Part shown: positions 9,971 through 21,389 of the stretch, one piece after another
How positions within the stretch are numbered: the stretch's first letter is position 1
Layout of the letters: each line of letters begins with the position of its first letter
From: Dasypus novemcinctus
Taxonomy: Eukaryota; Chordata; Mammalia; Cingulata; Dasypodidae
Assembly (NCBI RefSeq): GCF_030445035.2
Contig: NC_080698.1
Coordinates: forward strand, 6,124,038 to 6,188,037
Direction of reading: 5' to 3'
DNA length: 64,000 nt
The notes under the pieces: model-generated
The model's input: only the letters and a program-made list of their open reading frames with translations
What the model was told of the DNA's origin: nothing
Database searches by the model: none
Position numbers and translations under genes: made by a program

Positions 9971-11514
9971 TTCTGGCAGGCTGGAAGAGTCAGCAGGTTC
10001 TTCCTGAAGCCAGTTAGGTTAGGGTTTGAGCGAATCAGCGAGAGTTCCGGTCCTGTAAGGCGCTGGACTGGGATTGTCCTCTCCTGCCTCTGCTCAGCCA
10101 CCCCCCTCCCTTCTGCTTCTGGTCTGCACTGTGCAGGGAGGCTCCAGCTCTCGGGCCTGAGTGTCGCTGGGCGAGCCTGCCTCGTTTCCCTTTGGTGAAC
10201 GGGATGAACAAGGCCCTGCCCTCCACAAGCAGGTCCTTCTAGAAGGGAAGATGGACTGGACACAAGCCCACAATGAACTACGGAAAAGGCTTTTCAGGAG
10301 CGACGTGTGCTGTGGAGGAAAGGGGGCTGTTGCGGGGTCAGCAGGTGCTACTGCAGAGGGTGGCAGGGAAGGCGCCCTGCCATGAGACCTTGGAGCGGGT
10401 CTGGGCGAGTGTGGGGGAGCCACGGGCAGAGGAGGGGGCAGAAGGTGGGGAAGCCAGTCCTTCCTGGGGAAGCCTTTAATTCCCGGATCCCTTTAATTGC
10501 CTCTGCCTTCACTGGTAGTGGGTGCTCTGTCTTAGGTCTCTGGTTCTTTGCTGATTCTCTCGGAGGATGAGAATTAGTGCCTCATTTTTAAAAGTTTTCT
10601 TCTGATCTTTGTGCTCTCTCTGTTCCCTGCAGGGCTGTCATCTTTATTTGTTTCAATTAGTCTTTCTCGAGTTCAGACCTTGCTTAACTTTCTGGGACCC
10701 ACGACTGCCCTTTTGCATTTAAGAACGGGGCACGCAGGGGTCACAGCGAGCAGAACGTGCGTGTGAGTCCGGGAAGCTGGCCTGTCTGTACTTAAATGCA
10801 TATGTCTGTGCTTGTACAGGCATAGCATGCTTCTGGAAGGGCACAGAAAACCCTGGGCACATCTGATGTCTCCAGGGAGGGAAATGAGTGGCTGTGGGAG
10901 AGGAGGAGACTTACATTTTGTACCACATACATCTATCACCAATCTAGTAAATTAAAAACAAACCTCCCACCACTGCCATCACACACTGCCCCCATCCCCC
11001 ACCCCTACCAAAGAAAAAGAACAAAAGCAAGCCCTGCAGAGCTGGGGGGGGCTCTGGTGAAGGCAAGTTTGCATCTGGAATTGGATTTCGGGAGGTCCCC
11101 ACCATCCCAACTGATAAAGGGTGTCTCCCTGTAAATAAAGTGATGGTACAAATGAGGTGGTTCGTGCGGAACGCCTGCTTTCCTCCCGAGAGGTGGGCGT
11201 GAGGGTGCCTGTGTGATGAGCTCCCAGCGAAAACCCTGGGCACTGGTTGTCTTTGGGCTTCCCCGCAGACCACGTTTCCTGGGTGTTGTCACAAGTCGTT
11301 GCTGGAGGACTTGATTAAGTGCCGCGGGTGTGACTCCACTGGAGAAGAGCCTGGCATGCTTGCACCTGGTTTCCTCTGGCCTCCATCCCAGGCACCTTTT
11401 CCTTCTGCATCGCTTCACTATATAAATCAAAGCCAGGAGTACAACTCTACGTGGAGTCTGCGAGCCCCCCTAGTGCATCACTGAACCTGGGAGAGATTTT
11501 GGGGACCCCTGACG

Positions 11515-13310
11515 TAAGGAGTTTTAATTTACATTTCCTTAATTAGTTATAAAGTTGATCTTTTTAATATATTTCTTAGCCATTTGTGTTCCCTCTTTCT
11601 TATTTTCTTTTGCCCATTTTATTTTTATTTTATTTTTTTAAAATTATTTATTTATTTATTTTTTAATTTACATTAAAAAAAATATGAGGTCCCATTCAAC
11701 CCCACCGCCCCCGCCCCCCACTCCCCCCACAGCAACACTCTCTCCCATCATCATGACACATCCATTGCACCTGGTAAAGTTCATCTCTGAGCATCACTGC
11801 ACCCCATAGTCAATGGTCCACATCATAGCCCAGACTCTCTCACGTTCCATCCAGTGGGCCCTGGGGGGATCTACAGTGTCCCGTAATTGTCCGTGAAGCA
11901 CTATCCAGGACAACTCCACGTCCCGAAAACGCCTCCACATCTCATCTCTTCCTCCCGTTCCCCACACCCAGCAGCCCCCATGGCTACCGTTCCCACACCC
12001 ATTCCACATTTTCTCTGTGGACATTGGATTGGTTGTGTCCATTGCACACCTATGTCAAGTGAGGGCTTAGATTCCACATGGGTACTGGATGCACTCCTCC
12101 CGCTTCTAGTTGTAGACACTCTAGGCTCCATGTTGTGGTGGTTGACCTTCTTCAACTCCATGTTAGTTGAGTGGAGTAAGTCCAATAAATCAAAGTGTAG
12201 GAGCTGAAATCTGTTGAGGCTCTGGGCCTGGGTGTCATATTATCAGTCCAGAGATTCAAATCCCCTACATATATCTCAAACCCAGCACCAACTACAATTC
12301 CAATAAAGTAGCATGCAAGTCTTGTGAAAAGAGATCCCCTCTGAGTCCAATTCCATCACGCAGACTCAAAAGAACCAATACCTGGGGTTGTATCTACCTT
12401 ATCTGTCTCTTAGGCTCTGTTCAGTTGTACATAGGGGTATTCCTTGTGACAACCTCCAGACTCTTTTTTAGAGACTTACAGCCTTATAATCTCATTTCTC
12501 CTTTCCATTTCCCCCTTACATTAGGTCAAACCGCTTCCCGAAGTCATGTCATTATATGTAGACAGGTATATTCTGCTGTTCCGCATTGAATCTTTAATTC
12601 AAGGTCATTTTCTAGTTGCTTCTTCAGCTGGTATGTGGTAGTGATCCCTCGGTGCCAGGGAGGCTCATCCCCGGGTGTTGTGTCCCACGCTGGGGGGAAT
12701 GCATCACATCTACACGCTGAGTTTGACTGTGAGAGTGGCCACATTTGAGTAACATGAAGGCTGTCCGGAGGAAACCCCCAGGCACAATGCTACTCTATCT
12801 TTTGCCCATTTTAAAATTAAATTTTGAGTGTTTCTTTTTTCCTAGGTGACCTCTTTGTAGAGTAGGATAATTTTTTGTCATTGCCAGTTTTGGCAATCAT
12901 TTTCTCTCAGCTTGTTTGCTTTTTAATTTTTTTGCATGATGTTTTGATGTTCAGAAATTTTACACTTTTATATAATCAGATTCACTAATATTTTCCTCTG
13001 TGAGTCCTTCTGTTGCTTTTATGCTCAGCATGCACGATCCTGCACCTTCTAAAGATTTAATAAATACTCACCTGTATTTTTTTTGTTTTATGGCATGTAA
13101 AAAATTCCTTACTCTACCTGGGATTTACTTTACTTTCTGGCTTGAGGTGAGGCTCTAATTTGAACGCTCCCTCCCCATTCATTGACTAATCTATTACTTT
13201 CTAATCTCTCTGTACTTCTTTCTTTACCACTTTTAAATTCTTTTAAATACCCAGGTCTGGGTCAGGATTCTCTAGTCTATTCCATTGGTTTATGCAAAAG
13301 AGAGGTGGTT
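11515..13310 (-). mobile_element. Ancient L1 relic, antisense, split by a younger insertion
   Basis: T-rich sequence reads like the complement of an L1 3' region. The left part is 'taatttacatttccttaattagttataaagttgatc...atttcttagccatttgtgttcc' and the right part, after 12813, includes 'gtgacctctttgtagagtaggataattttttgtcattgcc' and 'ctagtctattccattggttta'. The two parts are joined by an identical 16-bp direct repeat flanking the insertion at 11622-12797, which shows they were once continuous. Confidence 0.55.
11622..12797 (-). mobile_element. Lineage-specific L1-type 3' end, 1176 bp, 16-bp target duplication
   Basis: Perfect direct repeats TCTTTTGCCCATTTTA lie at 11606-11621 and 12798-12813. 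The left end is a T-rich tract, the complement of a poly(A) tail, so the element is in minus orientation and inserted by target-primed reverse transcription. It shares its 3' end with the copies at 3180, 44470 and 56035, but stops earlier at its 5' end than the 44470 copy. On the minus strand a frame at 12544-12744 begins MWPLSQSNSA and contains DTTPGDEPPWHRGI, closely matched in the 44470 copy. I infer a xenarthran L1 3' region; the family name is not certain. Confidence 0.7.
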
Positions 13311-13692
13311 AGGGAGCCGGGTCTTCTGTAAGTACCTTTAGAAAGCTGGTCCTCGTGAAGGGTTGCTGGTAGCAGGGTGTAGAGTCTAAGTGAGGCAGGA
13401 GCCAGGAGGGGAGGGCTGGGCGTGGGTGCTCAGGGGGAGCTCGGTCCTGCTCCCCGGGGTGTCCGTAGTCCCTAGTCCCGGGGTCTAATTAGCACTGAAG
13501 CCAGAAGCTTGTCAACCTGCAGGTCCTTCGGGCCTGTTTGTGGTTTCTAACTGTTGTTTCCCACTGTTTTCCCTCGAGGTGATGGCTGAGAACATTCCTT
13601 TGTGTTCTCGGGGAAGCTGCCTGGGAGGGCAGCCGTGGATCCAGGCGCCCTCGGGCTGGGTGACGTTTGTGCTTGCACCGGTGGGATGGAAA

Positions 13693-13705
13693 TGCTGACT
13701 CAGCA
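13693..13705. promoter_or_regulatory. Perfect T-MARE (Maf/NF-E2/Bach site) in intron 1
   Basis: TGCTGACTCAGCA is the exact 13-bp palindromic T-type Maf recognition element, with an AP-1 core (TGACTCA). It lies in repeat-free, moderately GC-rich sequence, 1.8 kb upstream of the LARS2 start codon. Binding is inferred from the motif alone. Confidence 0.5.
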
Positions 13706-14332
13706 AGACCTCTCCGACCCTGTGACTAGGTGGCACCATACAGAAACCCTGTTCTTAGGGATAAAAGGCGTGGCCTTGACGATGAAGCGTGTGTGTGTAT
13801 CAGATCCGTCTATGGAATTGGGCATTCGGCCCATGTCACGAAGTTCTTTTAATACCTCTCGACATTCACTTCCGTGCATTTTAAAACAGTCGAGCCCAGC
13901 TGATGGGGAGGCTGTTCAAGTGGCCTCCGACTCCACACCCACAACAGCAGGGGTGGCAGAGGCAGGGAGAGCGGGCGGGTCGGAGCTTTGGCAGACCAAC
14001 CTGTAAAATGCCAGTGCGGCGGTGCCGTTTTGTGAGCGCGAAGCCCGCATCTCTAAGCCCACGACGAGCCCTCCTGCAGCAGTTTGTGATGCAGCACTTC
14101 TGTAAAGCACATGAAATCCTAGTAGTTGTGGAAAGAATATTGAGAGAGTCAGAATTAACAGCATTTGGGGGGCCATGTTCTTCCTTTATTTTCTTTGGAT
14201 TTCTAAAGGCCCATTCTTCTTCTTTTCTTTACTTTAGCATGTCTTAAATGCTACTGTGCAAGAAGACAGAAGGTTAAGGCTATTTAGGCGTAACGCTTAA
14301 TAAGTATTTGATGAAATCTCGACCCTTTAAGC

Positions 14333-14543
14333 CAGGGGATCTTAAACTTTTTTGGTCCACAGACTCCTTTGCCAGTCAGGTGAAAACCACAGACGCCTTC
14401 TCAGAACGTAGCGACGGCAGAGAGTTTCACGACACTCAGCATCCACAGTCAGAGAGAATAAAGAGTATCAGTTGATTTTTTCCATTTGAGCTCATGGACC
14501 CCTGAAATCAAGAGGTCTGTAGACCCCTGGTTAAGAACCCCTG
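14333..14543. mobile_element. Non-autonomous hAT-type DNA transposon relic, 211 bp
   Basis: The left end is CAGGGGATCTTAAAC and the right end, complemented, is CAGGGGTTCTTAAC, giving near-perfect terminal inverted repeats. The internal text ('ccacagactcctttgccagtcaggtgaaaacc', 'ctcatggacccctgaaatca') is typical of mammalian hAT relics. The 8-bp flanks (ctttaagc / cttcaaaa) are a decayed possible target duplication. Confidence 0.65.
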
Positions 14544-15461
14544 CTTCAAAACAGTGATAGAACGTGAAACTTCTTCAGTGAAGTCATGTCTGGAATTCAC
14601 TAGTGGAGAAAATGAGCTAACCATTTGGATCGCAGTGGATATCCTGGTGGCCTCAACCGATAGGTGGTGTTCCAAAAAATTACTTGAAATGTGGTCAGTT
14701 TCTGGGAAGAGTCAACAGAAAGACCTTCCCTGAATCCCACTAGAGGCCCCGTCCAATTTTCTTCATGACGTTTATTTGCTTGTTTATTGCCTGATTTTTC
14801 CTTCCAGTATGTAAGTGCCAAGAGAGAAGGGTCTTTGCTTTTGTCCTCTGCTGTGGCCCTAGCACTAGGACAGTGTGTGGACCTAGAGGCACATGGCAAA
14901 TACTTGGTAAATGAATGCAGGACTTAGTGAATAAAGTCTTCTAAATAATGGCTATTTCCTGGCTCAGCCAACAGAGGTGTATTTAACTCTATATACGGGA
15001 AATCCTGAGGGACGCTTGGCCTTTCGGGTCCTGCCTGGAGGCCTGTGTATAGCTCTCTTCTCACATTTGAGCCGCGGGCCAAGCCCAAGTGGGCCCAGAG
15101 CTCTGCTGAGGCCTGGTGGGGTGAGCAGTGGACAGGTGCTGGCTGCCCAAAAGGGGAGGCGGGCCAGGGGCTCCACTGCCACCTGGGAGGTTGAGGTGGG
15201 GCCTGGCCCAGTGGCGGCTCCATTTATCCTGGGGGATAAATGTGTCCTTGGTGTTTCAGGGTCACTGACCACCGTTCCTTTGAAAAGGTGGTATTTTTCT
15301 CAACTGAACTTCGAAGGTATTCTTTTCAGGGAAGGAAATCGTCAAAAGAGTGAGAGGGCAGCACGTGGCTGGCAGGGACCGTGGGGGCTGTGCCGAGTGG
15401 GGAGGCGAGCTTGGGAGAGCCTCTGGGCAGCTCAGCAGTGCGGTTTCGCCCTCTTTTTCAG

Positions 15462-15715
15462 GCCTTCGCCCCTTCTGAAGAATGGCTGCTGCTTGGCGGA
15501 GGCTGGGTTTTTACGCCTCTCTTCTGCAAAGGCAGCCGAGCAGCAGACCAGATGTCACCCAGTGGGAGAGGAGAACTGCCCCAGGGTGGACCCGAGCCAT
15601 TTACAGTGCCACCGGGGAGTGGACAAAGGACTACACGGTGCAGACGAGAAAGGACGTGGAGAAATGGTGGCATCCGCGCTTAAAGGAACAGCCCTCTGAC
15701 AGTTCAGAAGCTGAT
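15462..15715 (+). CDS. LARS2: LARS2 exon 2: start codon, mitochondrial transit peptide, residues 1-78
   Basis: The exon follows the acceptor ctctttttcag (AG at 15460-15461). Twenty untranslated bases precede ATG at 15482; the coding part is 15482-15715, 234 nt, phase 0. The context AAGAATGG has A at -3 and G at +4, and TGA at 15476-15478 lies in frame just upstream, which fixes the start. The product begins [18 protein letters not shown], an arginine-rich, acid-poor amphipathic segment expected of a matrix-targeting peptide. It continues into the conserved region [18 protein letters not shown] that leads into the catalytic core. The donor is GAT|gtgagt, with T rather than G at the last exon base. 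Cleavage probably falls near residues 35-45 by analogy with the human enzyme. Confidence 0.93.
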
Positions 15716-15789
15716 GTGAGTATTCTGGGAGATTCCAGGCAGGTGGAGAAGGGTCAGACCAGCGGGGTTCAGGCCATTTAAGGATGCGA

Positions 15790-15880
15790 CTCTGACCCGA
15801 ATCCCTGACTCTTCCTGTGCTTCAGTTTCCTTACCTCCCAAGGAGGGTGATAATACCAGTGCCCCCTGCCTCCTAGGACA
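15790..15880 (+). repeat. MIR-like fragment
   Basis: It contains 'ctgactcttcctgtgcttcagtttccttacctcccaaggagggtgataatacc', the MIR core. It is short and diverged. Confidence 0.45.
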
Positions 15881-17629
15881 CTAAGGAGGAGAGAGGGAGA
15901 GCGCAGGGCAGCGCTGAGACGCGCTGGCAGCGAGGCGCGTGGTAAGTGGTGGTAGCATGCCTGCTAGGGGCGCAGCAGGCAGCAGCCACACGGTGTTCCG
16001 GGGCAGCTCATTGAGGTAGGAGTGAGCGCAGGCACTGGGTCCTTTCCGGGGCAGCTCATCAAGGCGCTGGGTCCTTGGTGGCTGTGGTGTGATGGGGCAG
16101 CCAGATGTGGGACTGCAGGGAGGCTTCTGGGCCCCTCAGCTGTGGAACTTGGAAGCTGCATGTTCTGAGAAGTACCTTCCTCCACGACCTTGGCCTCCAA
16201 CCCTGTTCTGCCATCTTAGCATCACATTTGGGGAGCATCAAGGGCTGGAGTCCCACCCTGCAGAGGCAGCTGTGAGTTAGAGCCCCGTGGCTTCTGCTCC
16301 CACTGCCAGCTCGGCTCTCTACCATGTCTAGTCTAATCGGCTAAGGCCTTGGATGCCGCCAGTTTCCAGGAGCTCTGCGGAGGCCAGCCTGCTGGGGCTC
16401 TCTTGGGCATGTTAACCCTCACCTCTCCATGTTGGTTAGCATGACAAACGAGAGATGCGATTTTTGTCCATGAAATGTTTGAATCTGATCAGAGCAAAAC
16501 ACTTCATGATAGAATTTCATTCTTAAATTCTGATTTTCCCTTTGAGTAGTTAACAGTCAAATAATAGTCTTCAGAATGAACCCTCTCTGTTTAATTAAAG
16601 AGATTATGCCACAGGCAAGCGGTTGTCTAACTGCCTAAGCCCCCATGTTACCGGAATTGCTGTTCCCCATCTCCTAATTCTCACCGTCATTAGACTCATT
16701 TTTCTCTGAGATTGGCCCTTATGAAAAATGTGGGGCAGTTATTTTTGTTCAACTGAAGGATGAATTTTGGACTTGGTTGGAAAGAAAATCTGTTATTATG
16801 AGAGATGTAGTATAGAGCAAGTAAAATGAAATAATTTTTTAAAGAAGGGTTTGAATATAATTTATAATTGTAAGATGAAAGCTTTGGCTTCCATCTCATT
16901 AGGAAGTGGAAAGTTTTCATGTCAACATGACCAGCCTAATTGAACTAAATGTATTTTGGAAACCCAGCTCTAGGGAGGAGTTTAATTCTGGATGAGGAAG
17001 TAAAATTAGTCTTGTTTGTTTTTTCTTTTTTCTTGTCTTTGGTTTAGATCATAATTTAGTGACTGCCAAACATCTTGAAGTTGTAGCATATTGATGTTGT
17101 GACAAGTCATTCTTCTCAATAATAGGTTTTCTTTTGATTTTGTTTTAATTAAAATGAATCAGAGTCAACTGTGTGTGGTAATTGGGGAACTGGCCGAGGG
17201 GCACTGTGCGCGGTCCCTGGTAGCGCTCTCCCAGGGTCTGACTTGGAGAAAGGTCAGCAGAAAGAGCTCTCGGGGAGGAGTCCGAGGCTTGCCTGCAGCA
17301 CGGGAAGGTAGTGTGGCCGCGCCACGTCCTTTAAGCTCCTTAGTTCTCAGACTCCTCATCATAAAGGAAGGCCCTGCTTGGTGGGCCTCACAGACTTGTT
17401 CTGCAAATCAGATGGAAAATGTGGCCGAAGACATTTTAGAAACCGAAGTGTAGTATTAATAAATGCTGTGTGATGTGTCCATCAGAAACTGGGAATATGA
17501 GTGAAAGCCAGTGGATTTCGAAGCATTTATATAAAATTGACCTCACTCAGATATCGGAGAGACTTGAAATCCACCCATTGACTTTTTACAAGTTGAATGT
17601 CTTGCCATCACCACTATAATCACATCATC

Positions 17630-17800
17630 AGAAGAATTTCCATTTACAATGTGTCGGGCACCATCTTTCCGTGTATTATCTCATTTAATCCTTTAAACCC
17701 CTGAGGAGTAGGTATCAACAGCCTCGTTTTTTTCAGGTAAGAAAACTGAGGCTCAGAAGGGGACCTCGTAATGTGCCGAGATTCAGATTCAGATTCAGAC
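17630..17800 (+). repeat. L2/MIR-class relic with a small gattca tandem
   Basis: The order 'catttacaatgtgtcgggcacc', 'gtattatctcatttaatccttt', 'ctgaggagtaggtatca' and 'aagaaaactgaggctcagaagg' is typical of L2/MIR-class relics. At its right end 'gattcagattcagattcaga' (about 17779-17798) is a three-unit hexamer repeat. Confidence 0.5.
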
Positions 17801-20471
17801 AGGTTTGGCTCCCGAGCTCTTTCTCTTCCCCAGAACCTTCTCTGGCCTCACCTCTGATCTGCAGGTGTAGCAGAGCCCACAGACGCCAAGGCTGGCGGCG
17901 GAGCTGGGCGGGAACCAGGGCCCCGGCCTCCTGCCCTTGAGGCTCAGGTCATCCTCCCCTTGACGCCCGGGCTGGCGGGAGCACGAGGGCCCGCTTTTGA
18001 GAGCCACCTCTTACCCGTCACGTATGGTCTTGATTTCTTGAAAGTCCTTACGCTTTTATGTAATTATGAAAATTTCCCTTTCCTTCATATTCCTGCTCAA
18101 TTTTAACATAAATTCCCATAATTCCTTCTCTCCCTTCCACCTCCAGGATACAGAACTCATTCCATTGTCACTGGAAAAATGACTTATTCCACACCGAAAA
18201 GACAAAAGGCAAGGAAGGGCAGGCAGTGAGCTCAATACTTTTTTCTGCAGTAAACAGAAATATTTATGAATATTGAAAATTCATTCCAGCAATACTTTTC
18301 TAAATGTCTTTATAAACTCAGTTTTAGAGTTTGACTGGTAAAGAAGCTAGTTGTGGAAAAATGTCTGCGGCAAGGGTGATTATTAAATAAGCATAATGTA
18401 AAAAATATAAAAATAGCAACATAAAAACAAGGTGATTTTGTTAAAAATGGTTTTCATGCGAAAACTTTAAAATGAAAAATTAGAAATAGCCTATTTCAAG
18501 GATTCTTACAGGTTTTTCAGCTCCCAGAGAACCTTGTAACAGCTCTTTACCCAATTCTCTGCAAATTCCCAAAGAAAAGGCAATAGGCCTGATTGATAGC
18601 AAGAAAGAATAAGGGTAGACCAGAGTGGACAGTTTTCCTGCTTGTGTTTCTGTGCTCGGTAACAGCATGAGGCCTTACGCCTTGGTGGGATTTGTTTCCA
18701 TGCTGAATGGATTGTCTGTCACTCACTCACTTGAATACAGTTATCAAGTCAGCCTCCACCCCCCACCTCCTGGCTCTAGTCTCTTCTTACAGGTGCAGAC
18801 TTGAGGTCCTCTCTCGCACTTGTGGGGGTTCCCTGAGAGTTACGGATCTACAGATTCCAATGAAGACACACGGCCAAAGCACAGCTTTCCGTCCCTTTGA
18901 TAGAAATGGCTCAGTTGTCACTTCAGCATTTCAAGATGATTTTCTAGATTGCATGTTACCCAGATTCCCTATTCATTCTCTTTCTCCCTTTCCTGCCCTC
19001 AGGCAGCTTTGCTTACCACTCCTTGGTCATTTCTAGAGATGGGCAGTACAGAAACAAGCTCCACTCTAGTTTATTGGGCTCCTTGTCAGTGGCTCTGTAA
19101 ATCGTTCATTTAGGGTCCTTGCTGAAGGAAGTTGACATCGGTGACTCAGGAGATTTGGAGAGAATCTGGTTGCTGGTTCCTTCTGCTCCCCCGATTCCAG
19201 TGGGCTCTGTGTGTGTCAGTCATGCCAACACTTAGCAAAAATATAACCCCCTCCCACACAGGCATAAAGAGGGTCATGAAAACTCTGCTTTGAATTTGTT
19301 TTCGTTACTTGGGGGAAGCAAAGCCTTAAGAACTCAGTCAAGCTAAGAAGGGAGTGGACTGTGGACAGGAAGGAAGAACAGGAGGGCGGGAATAGAGACA
19401 GTAAACAGCACGCTCACCGAAGGCCGACCCCCCGGGCACCCTACTGGAGCGGTTCCCTGGTGGAAGGAGTCGAGGCGGGGTAGGGGGACGCTCCCAGCAC
19501 CTGCCCAGGGTTCGTGGAGGCTGCTGGGAACAGTGCCCTTCAATGTGGAGTGCTCGCCCTGTGGACTGGTAATCCATCTCTGGGAGCACAAAGGCCAAAA
19601 GGCACTTACCCTACAGTTACTCAGCTCTTACTGCCGGGAGGAAGAGATAAGTAAGACCCACTCCGTGCCCTGGAGCAGCGGGTCCCCCAATGAGGACCCG
19701 AAGAGATGCAGCCACCTGTCCTTTGCAGTCTCCCCCCGAGTGCCCAGACTGATGGCCACTCTGCCCATTTTGCTGCTGGAAGACTGTGACCCCGTCGGGA
19801 CTTGGTTCTGCCCAGAGACGTTGCAGTTCTTGGGACTCCTTGGCTTCCTCGAGGACGCTGCTGCATGGGGAGCTGGAGAGTGATGCAGCCCTGGTCTGAG
19901 GAGGCCTGTCGCCCCTGGGGAGGAAAACAGGCTCAGGTTTTTCACTGCCTACTTTTTCTGTGGAAAAAACAAGCTCATAATATAGTGCAGGAGCCAAACT
20001 GGAGCCTTCGCATCCTGCCCTTACTGCTGAATCCAAGACTGGAATTTAGGAAGGCTCCATTTTTAGAGATGTCATATCTGTGTGAGTCAACTTGCGCTTG
20101 CTTGAATATATAGATTTAAGTGTTGGAGCTTATTTGGAAAAACATATAGTTCTTTAAAACCTAAATAGAAACCATCTTCAGAACTACTTTATTAAAAGAA
20201 AAAGTATATATAGAGAGAGAGAAATTAAAAATATATATGGTAATTAGCACTTTGAAGTGTTGAGCATTATTTTGGATAACTCTCTAGCTTTAACCAGGAC
20301 TTTGGATTATGATTTTTGACATTTTTGTCCGTGTATTATGGGAACAGTTTTTTTTAAAGCAAGCTTTTAAAATGTTAAGTTATTACCTTAATACAGTGCC
20401 AAAAATATTATGTGCAGCCAGGGATCCCGGAAGTGCTTAGTCAATGCCCGTTGCTTGTCACTCTTTCCTAG

Positions 20472-20660
<189 letters not shown>

Positions 20661-20743
20661 TGACAAGATTAGGACAGTTCTGAAGATAAGTGTGGGATGC
20701 TCAGTGTTTCTTCTCATGAATCGGGACGCATCATAATAACATC

Positions 20744-21389
20744 TTTATTAGTCAGCCAAAGGGGTGCTGATGCAAAATACCGGAAATCTGTTGGGGTAGA
20801 AGCTTACAGATACCAGGCCATACAGCGTAAGTTACTTCCCTCACCAAAGCCTGTCGCCACGTGTTGGAGCGAGATGGCTGCCGACGTCTGCGAGGTTCAG
20901 GCTCCCTCTTCCTCGTAAAGGTCCATGGCCCCAGCTTCTTCCAGTCTCAGCTGTAGGGTGGAATAAGTCTCGTCTCTCTTCTGGGACTTGTTTCCCTCTG
21001 GGCTCAGCTGCTCTGCTCTTTCCACAAGGTAGCCTGCAGACTATCAGGGGAACAGCTCTTCTCTTCCCGGGGCCTCTGCTGTGTCTAATGGAGCCTCCTC
21101 TCTTTCCTCATGTGTCTGCTTCTCTGTGTTTAATTCCCCAGGCTCCAGTGTCAAAACTCCAGCTAACTCTTCTGCCTTGTCATTTTCTCTGTGAGTCCCC
21201 ACCTGCCAAAAGGGTGGGGACTCACTGTCGTGCTGACGTGGTCCAATCAAAGCCTTATCCATTATTTAATCAAGTAAAAGTGGAACCTCTGAATCTAATC
21301 CAATCTAATATGCCCGGAGGGACAGACCAGTTCACAAACATAATCCAATATCTATTTTTGGAATTCATAAACAATATCAAACTGCTACA
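20744..21389 (-). mobile_element. MaLR-like solo LTR, xenarthran type, 646 bp
   Basis: Read on the minus strand it begins TGTAGCAGTTTG and ends GGCTGACTAATAAA, matching the TG...CA pattern except for decay at the 3' base pair. Flanking 5-mers ACATC (20739-20743) and GCATC (21390-21394) agree at four of five positions, as expected for the 5-bp duplication of ERVL-MaLR LTRs. It has no internal coding region. It contains a perfect 13-bp hairpin at 21191-21225. Confidence 0.6.
21191..21225. repeat. Perfect 13-bp inverted repeat inside the LTR
   Basis: GTGAGTCCCCACC (21191-21203) and its exact complement GGTGGGGACTCAC (21213-21225) are separated by nine bases. In RNA of either strand this would fold into a stable GC-rich hairpin. 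Confidence 0.8.

Larger units (their letters stand above)
5048..15461 (+). other. LARS2: LARS2 intron 1 (10.4 kb)
   Basis: Bounded by cag|gtaacc and a ctctttttcag acceptor. It contains SINE relics (7805-8040), an antisense L1M 3' untranslated relic (8510-9970) split by a DAS SINE (9286-9702), and an antisense L1 relic (11515-13310) split by a 1.18-kb lineage-specific L1 3' end. It also holds a hAT relic (14333-14543) and a Maf recognition element (13693-13705). Stretches 5560-7800, 10000-11500 and 13310-14330 look like unique intron, partly GC-rich near 10100-10450, with no coding exon that I can defend. Confidence 0.75.
15716..20471 (+). other. LARS2: LARS2 intron 2 (4.8 kb)
   Basis: Mostly unique intronic sequence between GAT|gtgagt and cactctttcctag. 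I see a MIR-like piece at 15790-15880, an imperfect direct duplication (15996-16078) and an L2/MIR relic at 17630-17800 that ends in a small 'gattca' triplication (17779-17800). There is AT-rich sequence at 18290-18480 and 20110-20420. No extra exon is supported, and no young lineage-specific insertion is visible in this intron. Confidence 0.65.

Noticed and set aside
14977-15699. 240-codon open frame overlapping LARS2 exon 2 in another frame
   Set aside because: It runs through intron, the splice acceptor and the exon in a non-LARS2 frame, shows no domain, and the true frame is fixed by homology.
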